From: Leptospira venezuelensis
GTDB taxonomy: Bacteria > Spirochaetota > Leptospiria > Leptospirales > Leptospiraceae
DNA length: 64,000 bases
Direction: 5' to 3'
Assembly (NCBI RefSeq): GCF_002150035.1
Contig: NZ_NETS01000010.1
Coordinates: forward strand, 868,001-932,000
Translations under genes and position numbers: made by a program
Notes under the pieces: model-generated
What the model saw: only the letters and a program-made list of their open reading frames with translations
What the model was told of the DNA's origin: nothing
Databases searched by the model: none
Shown here: piece by piece, positions 25,136 to 33,975 of the stretch
Layout of the letters: each line of letters starts with the position of its first letter
Position numbering within the stretch: the stretch's first letter is position 1

Positions 25136-25484
25136 AACTTTCTTAAAAAGTGCATCGATCATTCTTTTAATATCGATAGCTTTGCCTTCTATATTTTCAC
25201 AAGGATTTCCCAAAAATAATCTTCCTGCGGAAAAAGGGAAATATGTGAAACCGGGCCGTATTGTTCCAAACGAATATATTTTCAAATTGGTTTCTGGAAC
25301 TAGCTCGGAAAGAATTAAGGCATTAATTCCTAATTCCACCATTTTAAATATCGAATTAATTACTGAAGATACGTATAAGGTGACGTATAAATCTGATCCA
25401 GGTCTGGAAATTCTGAAAACTGTGTCTTCCAAATCCGGATTTGTAGAATCGGTTCAACATAATTTGGTATACAAGGCTTTTTAA
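25125..25484 (+). CDS. Small exported protein resembling a free-standing subtilase propeptide/inhibitor (I9-like)
   Basis: 119 residues from ATG 25125, overlapping the protease gene by 11 bases, which implies coupled translation; GTG 25119 is an alternative. It has a signal peptide (SASIILLISIALPSIFSQ). The mature part, with IVPNEYIFKLVSGTSSERIKA and ending FVESVQHNLVYKA, parallels the protease's own propeptide, which has SSQLIVKFRERAGDS and ends EYVQPNYIYHA. Length and layout suit an I9-type domain. The simplest reading is a separate inhibitor or folding helper for the neighbouring protease. This is inference from resemblance and position. Confidence 0.6.
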   Translation: MFLRTFLKSASIILLISIALPSIFSQGFPKNNLPAEKGKYVKPGRIVPNEYIFKLVSGTSSERIKALIPNSTILNIELITEDTYKVTYKSDPGLEILKTVSSKSGFVESVQHNLVYKAF

Positions 25485-25521
25485 GTGTATATGCTGAAAA
25501 TTATTTTATAAAAATATAATA

Positions 25522-26553
25522 TTATTTTCCAGAAAATCCTGCATGTATCCATTTTGCAATCTGATCTAAGGCATTTTTGGCTTCAGGGACACTTCTTCCT
25601 AAATTAAAAAAGCCGTGGATCAAAGTTTCGTAGGTTTTGATTTCCAGTTTTACTTTTGCTTTTCGAAGAAGGTCCGCATAAGCGAGTCCTTCGTCCTGTA
25701 GAGGATCAAATCCAGCAATGAGAATGTAAGTCTTGGGTGTATGAGAAAAATTCGTCTGCTGGAAAGGTGTAACTCTTGGGTCCTTCCAATCTTTAGAATT
25801 TGGTATGCTATGATATTTGAAATAACGAAGAAGATCTCGAGTGAGAGCGTATCCGTTTGCAAATTCTTCTATACTTTCTCTTTCTTGGATTAGATCGATC
25901 CAAGGGTAGATAAGTATTTGGAATTGGGGAAGAGCGAGTTTTTCTTTTTTAGCCCGAGTAGATATAGAAACCGCTAAATTTCCTCCAGCAGAATCTCCAC
26001 CCACCGCAATCTTTTTAGGATCAATTCCAATCGATTTCCCATTCTTCCGCACCCATTTATAAGCAGAATATGCATCTTCCCAAGGAGAAGGATAGGTATG
26101 TTCAGGCCCTAACCTATAATCAACTGCAAGTATAGCACGGCCGGAGATTTTTGCTAAATATCTTAGAGGCGCATCGTGAGATTCTAAATCTCCGATTACA
26201 AAACCACCTCCATGAAAATAAAGCAAACATGGTTCCAAGTCTTTAGTTATATTCGAAGAATATAATCTTACTTTGATCCTTGGGCCCATTCCTGGGATTG
26301 AAAAATTTTCTATTCTAGGAAGATCTACTTTCTCTAAATCAAAAAACCCCATTATGTTTTTGAAAAGATCTCTGGCTTTAGCCGGAGGAAGATTTTCAGG
26401 TTTAGGTTTTATCTTAGCTAAAACTAAGGCGGCTCGAACCTTGGAATCCAAGGTTCTTTCTCTTTTGATATCTTTTCCGAAAATCCTTAGAACCGGATTT
26501 GGAAGAGAAAGTAAAGCTCTGGCCGCTAAGGTCTCAAACTTTTGCCAGAGCAC
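25522..26553 (-). CDS. Alpha/beta hydrolase, HSL-family esterase
   Basis: 343 residues. The hormone-sensitive-lipase motifs are clear: HGGG at 114-117 (oxyanion hole), GDSAGG at 186-191 with nucleophile Ser188, then AGFDPLQDEG with the acidic residue and LIHGFFNLG with the catalytic His. The family hydrolyses short acyl esters. GTG 26553 is chosen because AAGGA precedes it at a suitable distance; the open frame continues to 26646 inside the upstream gene. With this start it overlaps the monooxygenase gene by 20 bases, so the pair is an operon. Monooxygenase plus esterase suggests stepwise breakdown of a ketone or a lipid-like compound. Confidence 0.85.
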   Translation of the reverse strand: MLWQKFETLAARALLSLPNPVLRIFGKDIKRERTLDSKVRAALVLAKIKPKPENLPPAKARDLFKNIMGFFDLEKVDLPRIENFSIPGMGPRIKVRLYSSNITKDLEPCLLYFHGGGFVIGDLESHDAPLRYLAKISGRAILAVDYRLGPEHTYPSPWEDAYSAYKWVRKNGKSIGIDPKKIAVGGDSAGGNLAVSISTRAKKEKLALPQFQILIYPWIDLIQERESIEEFANGYALTRDLLRYFKYHSIPNSKDWKDPRVTPFQQTNFSHTPKTYILIAGFDPLQDEGLAYADLLRKAKVKLEIKTYETLIHGFFNLGRSVPEAKNALDQIAKWIHAGFSGK

Positions 26554-27970
26554 TTTTTTTCCTTGGTTCAGATTTTCCGTTAGAAGAGCTTTGTTTTCCA
26601 GGTTGTTTATACTTTGCTTTGGATGGGACAGGTAATGTTTGCACACTTTTAGATGCTCTCTTCTTACCTGCTTTTAGTTCCTTCTGCATATAATATAAAA
26701 AGTCTTCGTAATCCACCTGCATTGTATGTCTCGCAGAGCTTACGTACCTCTTCTTCATCTTCTTTTCGTAATCTTGGATCTGATTTTGCATTTCAGTAGT
26801 TGTTGGGAGGCAATAATTTCCGGTTAGATATTCTGCCAGCCATTTTCCTTGGAACTCCGCAAGTGGCATTATTGCTCCTAAAGGCTGATACAATCCTACA
26901 AAGAATAAATTATTCAGATCCGGTTTGAAAGTTCTGTGAAACAAGGGAAGATGATTATTAGGAGCAGAGATAAACTCAGGTTTGAAGAACGGGAACTTGA
27001 CGTTGTATCCAGTGCAATAAATGATTGCGTCGATCTCTTCCTCAGAGCCGTCAGCAAACTTTACTTTGTTTCCATTATATTCTTGGATCACAGGTTTGTA
27101 TTTTATATCTCCTCTTCCGAGTCTGACTAAAATATCTTGCGAGATAGTTGGATGAGCTTCTCCAGGTTTATGATCCGGTTTAGGAAGGCCAAAATCTTCC
27201 ATCTTTCCAACTCCTATCTTTAACATTGTTCCAAACAAAAATTGTTTTAACCAAAAAGGAGTTCCTGGCGGAAGTAACTCCGTTTGTTTATCTAAAGGTT
27301 TTCCGAAAAGATAATTTGGGATTACCCAGGCTCCCCTTCTGGATGATAAGAAAACTTTTTTTGCAACTCCAGGACGGCTTAACTCTACGGAGATATCCAT
27401 AGCGCTATTTCCCATTCCAAGTACTACAACTCTTTTGCCGGTTAATTGAATCGGATGTTCTGGATCTACATAGTCATGAGAATGTATTATCTTTCCGTTA
27501 AATTTACCTGGAAAGTCAGGCTCAGGCCAACGAGGAGACCAATGATGTCCGTTGGCTACGATAACCGCATCATAAAATATTTTTTCTCCTTTCTCACTTG
27601 TAACTAAATAAGTTCCGTCGTCTTGAGGTTCTATTTTTGCGACACCATTCTTAAATTTAATATGTTTACGAAGTCCAAAATGTTCCACGTAATCCACAAA
27701 ATATTTTTGGATAGGTTCATGATTTGGATAATCCGCATACCAATCTGGCATAGGATAATCTCTATATTCCATTCTATCTCTGTGAGTGTTGATATGTAAT
27801 GACTTATAAATATTACTCAGACCGTTGTCGTTTTTATATCTCCAGTTACCTCCTACATCGCTTCCTTTTTCGTAACAATCGTAGGGGATACCTTTGTCTT
27901 GCAATGATTTACAAACAGTGATTCCACTAGAGCCAGCGCCAATAACGCAGACTTTCGGCAACTCTTGCAT
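26534..27970 (-). CDS. Flavin-containing monooxygenase
   Basis: 478 residues from ATG 27970 (GGAG six or seven bases upstream; the frame from 28072 is longer but has no site). It has an FAD-binding GAGSSG at residues 11-16, a second nucleotide motif GMGNSAMD, and the FMO fingerprint FNGKIIHSHDY near residue 155. It uses FAD, NADPH and oxygen to oxidise a substrate. The fingerprint ends in Tyr, as in FMO proteins, rather than the Trp of classical Baeyer-Villiger enzymes, so N/S-oxidation or ketone oxidation are both possible. It is coupled to the downstream esterase and divergent from the GMC oxidoreductase, 119 bases away. Confidence 0.85.
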   Translation of the reverse strand: MQELPKVCVIGAGSSGITVCKSLQDKGIPYDCYEKGSDVGGNWRYKNDNGLSNIYKSLHINTHRDRMEYRDYPMPDWYADYPNHEPIQKYFVDYVEHFGLRKHIKFKNGVAKIEPQDDGTYLVTSEKGEKIFYDAVIVANGHHWSPRWPEPDFPGKFNGKIIHSHDYVDPEHPIQLTGKRVVVLGMGNSAMDISVELSRPGVAKKVFLSSRRGAWVIPNYLFGKPLDKQTELLPPGTPFWLKQFLFGTMLKIGVGKMEDFGLPKPDHKPGEAHPTISQDILVRLGRGDIKYKPVIQEYNGNKVKFADGSEEEIDAIIYCTGYNVKFPFFKPEFISAPNNHLPLFHRTFKPDLNNLFFVGLYQPLGAIMPLAEFQGKWLAEYLTGNYCLPTTTEMQNQIQDYEKKMKKRYVSSARHTMQVDYEDFLYYMQKELKAGKKRASKSVQTLPVPSKAKYKQPGKQSSSNGKSEPRKKSALAKV

Positions 27971-28089
27971 ATAGTTCTCCGATCTTTTTATGAGGTTGAT
28001 AAAACGAATTAGTAGTAGAAGTTTTTCGAACACATAGTCAAGCCCGAAAATGGATTGAGTTAATAAATCCATATGTTTAGGTCGGACTT

Positions 28090-29793
28090 ATGAAGACAGA
28101 AGAGAAAACAGATGTTCATTTTGATTACGACTATATCATAGTCGGCTCCGGTTTTGGCGGGAGTGTTTCTGCCATGAGGTTAAGCCAAAAAGGTTATTCT
28201 GTCTTGGTAATTGAGTCGGGTAAAAGATGGACCGCGAAAGAATTTCCTAAAACGAATTGGTCTGTTCACAAATATTTATGGATGCCTAGATTAGGTTTTT
28301 ATGGAATCCAAAGACTCAATCTTCTAAAGGATTTTTTCTTAGTCAGCGGTGCTGGAGTTGGTGGAGGTTCTTTAGTCTATGCAAACACACTTTACGTTCC
28401 TTCCGATAAAACATTAAATCATCCAACATATAAAAAAATTGGCGGTAAGGATGGAATGATTCCTTTCTATAATGTAGCATCTAGAATGTTGGGTGTTGTT
28501 AAGAATCCTCATTTGGATGAATCTGACTCCATTTTAAAAGAAATCGCAAATGAAATGGGAAGAGGTGAAACTTTTTCTGCCACTCCCGTTGGAGTATTCT
28601 TCGGTGAAAAGCCGGGACAAACAGTTAAGGATCCATTCTTCTTAGGTGAAGGCCCTGAAAGAACTACATGTAATCTTTGCGGAGGTTGTATGGTAGGATG
28701 TCGTTTTAATTCTAAAAATACATTAGATAAAAATTATCTATTTTTTGCCGAGAAGTTGGGGGCTAAAGTTCTTCCTGAGACAAAGGCGACTGATCTAGTT
28801 CCATTAAATGAAAGGGGAGAAGTCGATCCAAATGCAAGCGGAGAATTCGGTTATCAACTTTCTACAAGATCCACAACAGGTTGGTTCGGATTTCCCAAAA
28901 GAAAATTCAAAGCTAGGTCTGTTGTACTTTCTGCAGCAGTAATGGGAACTGTTGGTTTACTTTTGCGTTCCAGAGAAGCTGGACATATGAAACGCCTGTC
29001 ACATCGTCTAGGAGATGATGTTCGTACAAATAGTGAAACGGTCTTAGGAGTAACCAAATTTGGAAAGAATGTGGATTTTTCCAATGGAGTAGCGATCACT
29101 TCTTCCATTCATCCGGATGAACACACACATATAGAGCCGGTTCGTTATTCTAAGGGTTCTGATTTTTTTGGAACTCTTGCGAGTGTTCTTACTGACGGCG
29201 GAGGCTTCTTTCCTAGACCTCTTAAATATTTTTTCACTATGTTCACTCAGCCTATTTATTTTTTGAAAGCATCATGGCCGTTCGGCTTTGCAAAAAATTC
29301 TCTCATTTTGCTGGTCATGCAAACTTTGGACAATAAGGTAAAGTTAGTTAGAAAGAGAAGAATGTCCTGGCCTTTCGAGAAGTCTATAACTTCCGCTATT
29401 AGTTCAGGAGAGAAGGTACCTTCTTATATTCCTATCGCAAACCAAACCGCAAGAAAGGTAGCTAAGAAGATAGGCGGTATTCCTAGAAGCTCATTAAATG
29501 ATGTTCTTCTGAATGCTCCTATCACAGGGCATATTATGGGTGGATGCGTAATGGGTTCTGATCCGGAAGAAGGTGTGATCGATTTTGAGAACAAAGTTTA
29601 TGGTTATAAAAATCTTAGAGTTTGTGATAGCTCAATGATCCCTGTGAATCTTGGAGTGAATCCTTCGCTTTCGATTACAGCGATGACTGAAAGAGCAATG
29701 TCTATGATCCCTCCTAAAGACAATAAGTCGGTTGCTAGTTTCGAATTTGAAAAACAATTTGGAATTACTTCTGTAGTCTTTCCTAAAACGTGA
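28090..29793 (+). CDS. GMC-type oxidoreductase, cholesterol-oxidase (ChoD)-like
   Basis: 567 residues. FAD-binding GSGFGG at 19-24, then GAGVGGGSLVYANT, a typical GMC/cholesterol-oxidase block. A Cys cluster, CNLCGGCMVGCRFNSKNTL, is characteristic of the ChoD-like branch. The C-terminal part has GHIMGGCVMG with the active-site His and NPSLSITAMTERA. Such enzymes oxidise hydroxyl groups of sterol-like or other lipidic alcohols with oxygen. It is divergent from the monooxygenase/esterase pair; together the three suggest oxidation of a lipid-like compound. The true substrate is unknown. Confidence 0.82.
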   Translation: MKTEEKTDVHFDYDYIIVGSGFGGSVSAMRLSQKGYSVLVIESGKRWTAKEFPKTNWSVHKYLWMPRLGFYGIQRLNLLKDFFLVSGAGVGGGSLVYANTLYVPSDKTLNHPTYKKIGGKDGMIPFYNVASRMLGVVKNPHLDESDSILKEIANEMGRGETFSATPVGVFFGEKPGQTVKDPFFLGEGPERTTCNLCGGCMVGCRFNSKNTLDKNYLFFAEKLGAKVLPETKATDLVPLNERGEVDPNASGEFGYQLSTRSTTGWFGFPKRKFKARSVVLSAAVMGTVGLLLRSREAGHMKRLSHRLGDDVRTNSETVLGVTKFGKNVDFSNGVAITSSIHPDEHTHIEPVRYSKGSDFFGTLASVLTDGGGFFPRPLKYFFTMFTQPIYFLKASWPFGFAKNSLILLVMQTLDNKVKLVRKRRMSWPFEKSITSAISSGEKVPSYIPIANQTARKVAKKIGGIPRSSLNDVLLNAPITGHIMGGCVMGSDPEEGVIDFENKVYGYKNLRVCDSSMIPVNLGVNPSLSITAMTERAMSMIPPKDNKSVASFEFEKQFGITSVVFPKT

Positions 29794-29832
29794 TCCGAAA
29801 ACGATAGACCTATACTTTGCTTAAAGAAAATC

Positions 29833-29862
29833 TCTCCGTATCGGGTATCACCGATCCGGAGA
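29833..29862 (+). promoter_or_regulatory. Hairpin that could mask the ribosome site of the CPBP gene
   Basis: TCTCCG (29833-29838) pairs with CGGAGA (29857-29862) and ATCGG with CCGAT inside it. The right arm contains the GGAGA of the Shine-Dalgarno GGAGAAGGG (29858-29866) for TTG 29869. It could equally be a weak terminator of the GMC gene, but no U-run of length follows. Confidence 0.4.
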
Positions 29863-29868
29863 AGGGTT

Positions 29869-30807
29869 TTGGGCCTACTAAAAGAAAGTTTAAAGGATTT
29901 TTTTCAAACTAAAAAGGATTGGATCTCCTTCGCAGGAATCTTCATACTATTTCTAATTTTTTGGTCTTATAACTATTCTTTTCGATTTGCTCCACTTTTC
30001 ACTCAGGCTTTAAAAGATAACCAGATCGGTTTAAGCTTATTCTACTTTTTATTTTTTGCAGCAGGTGCATTGCTCATATATCCAATCGTTCTCGCATTTT
30101 ACGGAAAATTAAACGAATTCAAACCTTCTATTCCGCTGATTTTGGGCTTCGTAGTAGTCCTCGCCATTGTGTGTTCAGCAAGGATCAGGGATTCAGAATT
30201 ATTTTACTGGGCAGGTTCTTCTTCCATACCGATTGCAATGCTTACTGTAAACTATGTTGGGACAATTCTTGCTTACACTGCATTACCTTTGGCTTGGATC
30301 ATTCTTCGTAAAAATTCTCCGGATAGATTTTTAGGTCTAAGTAAGTCTCCTAGGTTTGGAGAAGTGTTATTCTTATTAGGATTGATGCTCCCGATTATAG
30401 CCATTGCATCCTTCTCTCTTTCTTTTCTTTCTGTATATCCTAGATTCGCTGGAAGATTGTCAGATGGTTATTTGATTTATCCTCCTGTTTTATGGATCAT
30501 TCTATTCGAAATTTCTTATGCAGCTGATTTTGCGGTTTTGGAAACTTTCTTTAGAGGATTTATGGTGTTCCCTCTCGCTTCGAGAATAGGAAGTAAGCCT
30601 GCGGTTTTAGCAATGGCATTTATGTATGGCCTATTACATTTTACAAAACCTTCTTTTGAGGCTTTGGGCTCTTTTTTTGGAGGTTTTATCTTAGGATTAA
30701 TCTCCTATCGGACCAAATCCGTATATTCAGGAATTTTGATACATATAGGCGTTGCATTGGCAATGGAACTTGCCGCCACTTTGCAGTTTTTATATTTTAT
30801 GGAGTAA
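29869..30807 (+). CDS. CPBP-family (CAAX protease-like) membrane protein
   Basis: 312 residues with about eight predicted membrane helices. The C-terminal half fits CPBP/Abi proteins: LETFFRGF (motif 1), GLLHFTKPSFEALGSFFGGFILGL with His (motif 2), and SVYSGILIHIGVAL with His (motif 3). Motif 1 normally reads EExxFRG; here the first Glu is Leu, so metalloprotease activity is doubtful. The start is TTG 29869, with GGAGAAGGG just upstream, partly within a hairpin. The gene lies 75 bases after the GMC gene and may be cotranscribed. It ends 37 bases before the convergent barrel gene. Confidence 0.7.
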   Translation: MGLLKESLKDFFQTKKDWISFAGIFILFLIFWSYNYSFRFAPLFTQALKDNQIGLSLFYFLFFAAGALLIYPIVLAFYGKLNEFKPSIPLILGFVVVLAIVCSARIRDSELFYWAGSSSIPIAMLTVNYVGTILAYTALPLAWIILRKNSPDRFLGLSKSPRFGEVLFLLGLMLPIIAIASFSLSFLSVYPRFAGRLSDGYLIYPPVLWIILFEISYAADFAVLETFFRGFMVFPLASRIGSKPAVLAMAFMYGLLHFTKPSFEALGSFFGGFILGLISYRTKSVYSGILIHIGVALAMELAATLQFLYFME

Positions 30808-30811
30808 ATAT

Positions 30812-30836
30812 TCTCCGGTTCATTTCGAACCGGAGA
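30812..30836. terminator. Symmetric hairpin between convergent genes
   Basis: TCTCCGGTTC (30812-30821) and GAACCGGAGA (30827-30836) form a perfect 10-bp stem with a five-base loop between two convergent stops. No strong U-run follows on either strand, so termination efficiency is uncertain. Confidence 0.55.
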
Positions 30837-30844
30837 CGGAAGTA

Positions 30845-32149
30845 TCAGATACGAATCGTGTATCCGATATTATAGAAGAAGATCACATGAACTATATGTT
30901 GCTGCTGGTAATGGTCAACTAAGGCTCTTTTTACTGCGGGATCATCCGATAAGGAAGAGAGATAGTTAACGATCAGCTCATTCTTATATCCGTACGCTTT
31001 AGCAGGATCAATAGTTAATCCGTCGTTTGCATTGCTATCAGGATAAGCGCCAATATTCGGTGTATAAGTTCCATTATCCACTAAAGCAGGTGTTGCTCTA
31101 TACATCATATTAGCGGCGAAGAAAAACTTACCGTAATCGAATTGGAGTCTAGGGCTAACGTCACTAATTCCTTTTTTTCGATCCGTGTTATCATTCACTT
31201 CTGCATAGCCTAAAACTAGGCTAGGAGTGATCCTAAAAGTTTCACCTTTAAAAAATTCATGAGAAACCGTGAGACGATAGTTATGAGTTCCTTGGAAAGT
31301 CCCACCGTAATCATTTAACATTTTATTGTTAATTGAAAACTGAGGGTTGAGCCATTCCCAAAAAGGAGCCTTCCATCCGATCACCCAATATCCTCTCATC
31401 ACATAAGTAGGATCGTTTTGGTTAATGAATAAAAATCCAGCGGAGAATGTACCAAGTCTTGTCTCATGATCGTACATTGCTCTGGTAAACAGATAATCAT
31501 AGAGTCCGTTTTTTTCTTTTCTGGTCTTTACTTCGTTCGGATCGAATTGCAAGGTCCCTGTTGCAAGTGACTTATCTAACAAATGAGTTTGATCAGGACC
31601 CCCGGGGGTGGATTGTAATCTCAGATCCGAGTCCGTGTTACTTCTGTCCACCAAAGGATTCATAACGGTAAGCCCAAGTTTAAATTGTTTAGGCAAACCT
31701 AATATTTCTACGCTTGTAGTTAAGAAATATGCTTCATAAAAATCTTTATAAGAAGTTCCATTCCTTCTTGCCTGTCTTTCTCCGAATAGATCGGACCCTT
31801 GGAAGGCACCATCATTAGACAAAGATTGAGAAAGTAAGATTGAATGCTCCGGGAGTGTTTCCTTGGGAGAAGGAGTTTTCACTGCTCCTGTAGGAACACT
31901 TTCGTCGGAGGCAAATTCCGGAACAGCATCCGGAGCATCTTCCGTAATTTGTTTTATTTTATCCTTGCGGATTCTAAATATGACTCCGTCTGGATCGACC
32001 ACCTCTATCTCGGTTTCCGATTCTTTTTGAACAGAAACTTTTTTGAAAATACGACCCGCATTCGTTTGGATCGTTACTGCTAAAATTGATTCGAGAGGGA
32101 AAGTGAGGATCAGTAGGAGGATTGAGGAAATACCTAAAATTCTTCCCAT
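30845..32149 (-). CDS. Predicted outer-membrane beta-barrel protein
   Basis: 434 residues from ATG 32149; a TTG at 32164 is an alternative, and neither has a clear ribosome site. A signal peptide (ILGISSILLLILTFPLESILA) precedes a small beta domain, TIQTNAGRIFKKVSVQKES...IRKDKIKQI, and a Pro-rich spacer. From about residue 120 the sequence alternates in the manner of barrel strands, with many aromatic residues (FKLGLTVMNPL, YRLTVSHEFFKGETF, FFYNIGYTIRI at the end). A porin or channel role is plausible. The family is not recognised by name. Confidence 0.55.
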   Translation of the reverse strand: MGRILGISSILLLILTFPLESILAVTIQTNAGRIFKKVSVQKESETEIEVVDPDGVIFRIRKDKIKQITEDAPDAVPEFASDESVPTGAVKTPSPKETLPEHSILLSQSLSNDGAFQGSDLFGERQARRNGTSYKDFYEAYFLTTSVEILGLPKQFKLGLTVMNPLVDRSNTDSDLRLQSTPGGPDQTHLLDKSLATGTLQFDPNEVKTRKEKNGLYDYLFTRAMYDHETRLGTFSAGFLFINQNDPTYVMRGYWVIGWKAPFWEWLNPQFSINNKMLNDYGGTFQGTHNYRLTVSHEFFKGETFRITPSLVLGYAEVNDNTDRKKGISDVSPRLQFDYGKFFFAANMMYRATPALVDNGTYTPNIGAYPDSNANDGLTIDPAKAYGYKNELIVNYLSSLSDDPAVKRALVDHYQQQHIVHVIFFYNIGYTIRI

Positions 32150-32397
32150 ACAACCATTATTCAAAATTGCGGCACTTTCTTCAATTCACATACATATGTA
32201 ATCATTTATTTGCTTATCCCTTTACTGATGTATAATAGTCCTTATTTTTCAAAATGGCATGAACTTTTTCACTTCCTAGGAGTCCTACGAAGATTTGATC
32301 CTGAAACTATTTAGTATTTTTAGGTCAGATAAAATTCTGTTTTCAGCATGGTTATAAAGATATACCTTTGGAGAAAGAGCTTCTCTTAGGCATAAAT

Positions 32398-33849
32398 ATG
32401 ATCCAACTCAACCGACCTTCTTTATTCAAAAATTCTAATTTTTATTCCGGAGAATGGAAGACCTTCTCAAAGACTATACAGGTTTTTGATCCTGCAACAG
32501 GTGAGAAGATAGGAGAAGTGCCCGATCTTCCCAGGGAAGAAGTAAGAAAAGCTTTGGAGTTTGCTGAGAAGTCTCAAAAAGAATGGTCCAAAACAATTCC
32601 TAAACAAAGAGCAAGATTTCTCAGGAACTGGGCGGATTTAATGATCCAAAACAAAGAAGACTTAGCAAAAATTATGACCTGGGAGCAAGGAAAACCTTTA
32701 GCGGAATCCAGAGGAGAAATAGATTATGCTGCTTCGTATTTGGAATGGTTTTCAGAAGAGGCAAAACGGGCATACGGAGATCTAATCCCAACTCATAGAA
32801 AAGAACTTAGATTGATGGCTTGGAAAGAACCTGTGGGCGTTACAGGAATTTTAACACCTTGGAATTTTCCTTCTTCCATGATCACTCGAAAGATAGGGCC
32901 GGCTCTTGCAGCGGGATGCGTTGTGATTTCTAAACCTTCTGAACTTACTCCATATTCGGCAATTGCATTAGCTGTACTTGCAGAAGAGGCCGGAATTCCT
33001 TCTGGAGTTTTCCAAGTAGTCACAGGACAACCCGAACCGATCGCAAATGAATTTTTAGAAAACAAAATTGTTCGAAAGATCAGTTTTACAGGTTCCACAA
33101 GAGTGGGAAAAATACTTTTAGCAAGATCTGCAAACCAAGTTAAAAGAATTTCTTTGGAATTAGGTGGAAATGCTCCATTCATTGTATTCGCAGATGCAAA
33201 TATGAAAGAAGCAATACGAGGGGGAATCGCATCAAAATTTCGTAATGCAGGTCAGACTTGTGTATGCACAAATAGATTTTTGGTGGAAGAAAAGATTGCA
33301 GAAGAATTTGCTCACGGCTTAGCAGAAGAAGTTTCCAAATTTAAAATTGGGAATGGTTTTGAAGAAGGGGTTAATATTGGTCCTTTGATCCATTCTGCTG
33401 CGGTTAAAAAAGTAGATTCTCATCTAAAAGACGCCATCGAGAAGGGAGGAAAACTTCTGCTAGGAGGTAAGCCTCATTCTCTCGGTGGGAACTTCTACGA
33501 ACCGAGCGTTCTCTCGGGAATCTCCGAAAAATCATTATGTTTCCAAGAAGAGACTTTTGGTCCTCTCGCACCTATCAAAAGTTTCAAATCAGAAGAAGAA
33601 GCATTACAAATTGCAAACGCAAGCGACGTAGGATTAGCATCTTACGTGTATACGAACGATCCTGCCAGGATTTGGAGAATTTCAGAAGCCTTAGAAGCCG
33701 GGATGGTTTCAGTCAACGAAGGCATTTTATCCACAGAACAGGTTCCCTTTGGCGGAGTAAAAGAGTCAGGTATGGGCAGGGAAGGCTCCAAATATGGGAT
33801 AGAAGAATATCAGGAAATAAAATATATCTGCTGGGGTGGACAAGGCTAA
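32398..33849 (+). CDS. gabD: NAD(P)-dependent succinate-semialdehyde dehydrogenase-like aldehyde dehydrogenase
   Basis: 483 residues from ATG 32398; a TTG at 32368 is in frame but less likely. All aldehyde dehydrogenase elements are present: TPWNFPSSMITRKIGPALAAGC (cofactor/Asn), FTGSTRVGK, ELGGNAP with the general base Glu, and GQTCVCTNR with the catalytic Cys. PFGGVKESGMGREGSKYG and GMVSVNEG near the end are typical of the GabD branch, which oxidises succinate semialdehyde to succinate. Neighbours give no pathway support (no gabT), so the substrate assignment is by family only. Confidence 0.82.
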   Translation: MIQLNRPSLFKNSNFYSGEWKTFSKTIQVFDPATGEKIGEVPDLPREEVRKALEFAEKSQKEWSKTIPKQRARFLRNWADLMIQNKEDLAKIMTWEQGKPLAESRGEIDYAASYLEWFSEEAKRAYGDLIPTHRKELRLMAWKEPVGVTGILTPWNFPSSMITRKIGPALAAGCVVISKPSELTPYSAIALAVLAEEAGIPSGVFQVVTGQPEPIANEFLENKIVRKISFTGSTRVGKILLARSANQVKRISLELGGNAPFIVFADANMKEAIRGGIASKFRNAGQTCVCTNRFLVEEKIAEEFAHGLAEEVSKFKIGNGFEEGVNIGPLIHSAAVKKVDSHLKDAIEKGGKLLLGGKPHSLGGNFYEPSVLSGISEKSLCFQEETFGPLAPIKSFKSEEEALQIANASDVGLASYVYTNDPARIWRISEALEAGMVSVNEGILSTEQVPFGGVKESGMGREGSKYGIEEYQEIKYICWGGQG

Positions 33850-33975
33850 ACGAGATTACCTCGAATTCACCTTGTTAGTTTTGTAAAAAAATTTTCGTCT
33901 TTTGAGCTCGGACTTCTTTTCGCATTTTTCCTTGACGAAGTAGTCCTCCGGATCAATTTCTTAGGCTGCCTTTTT

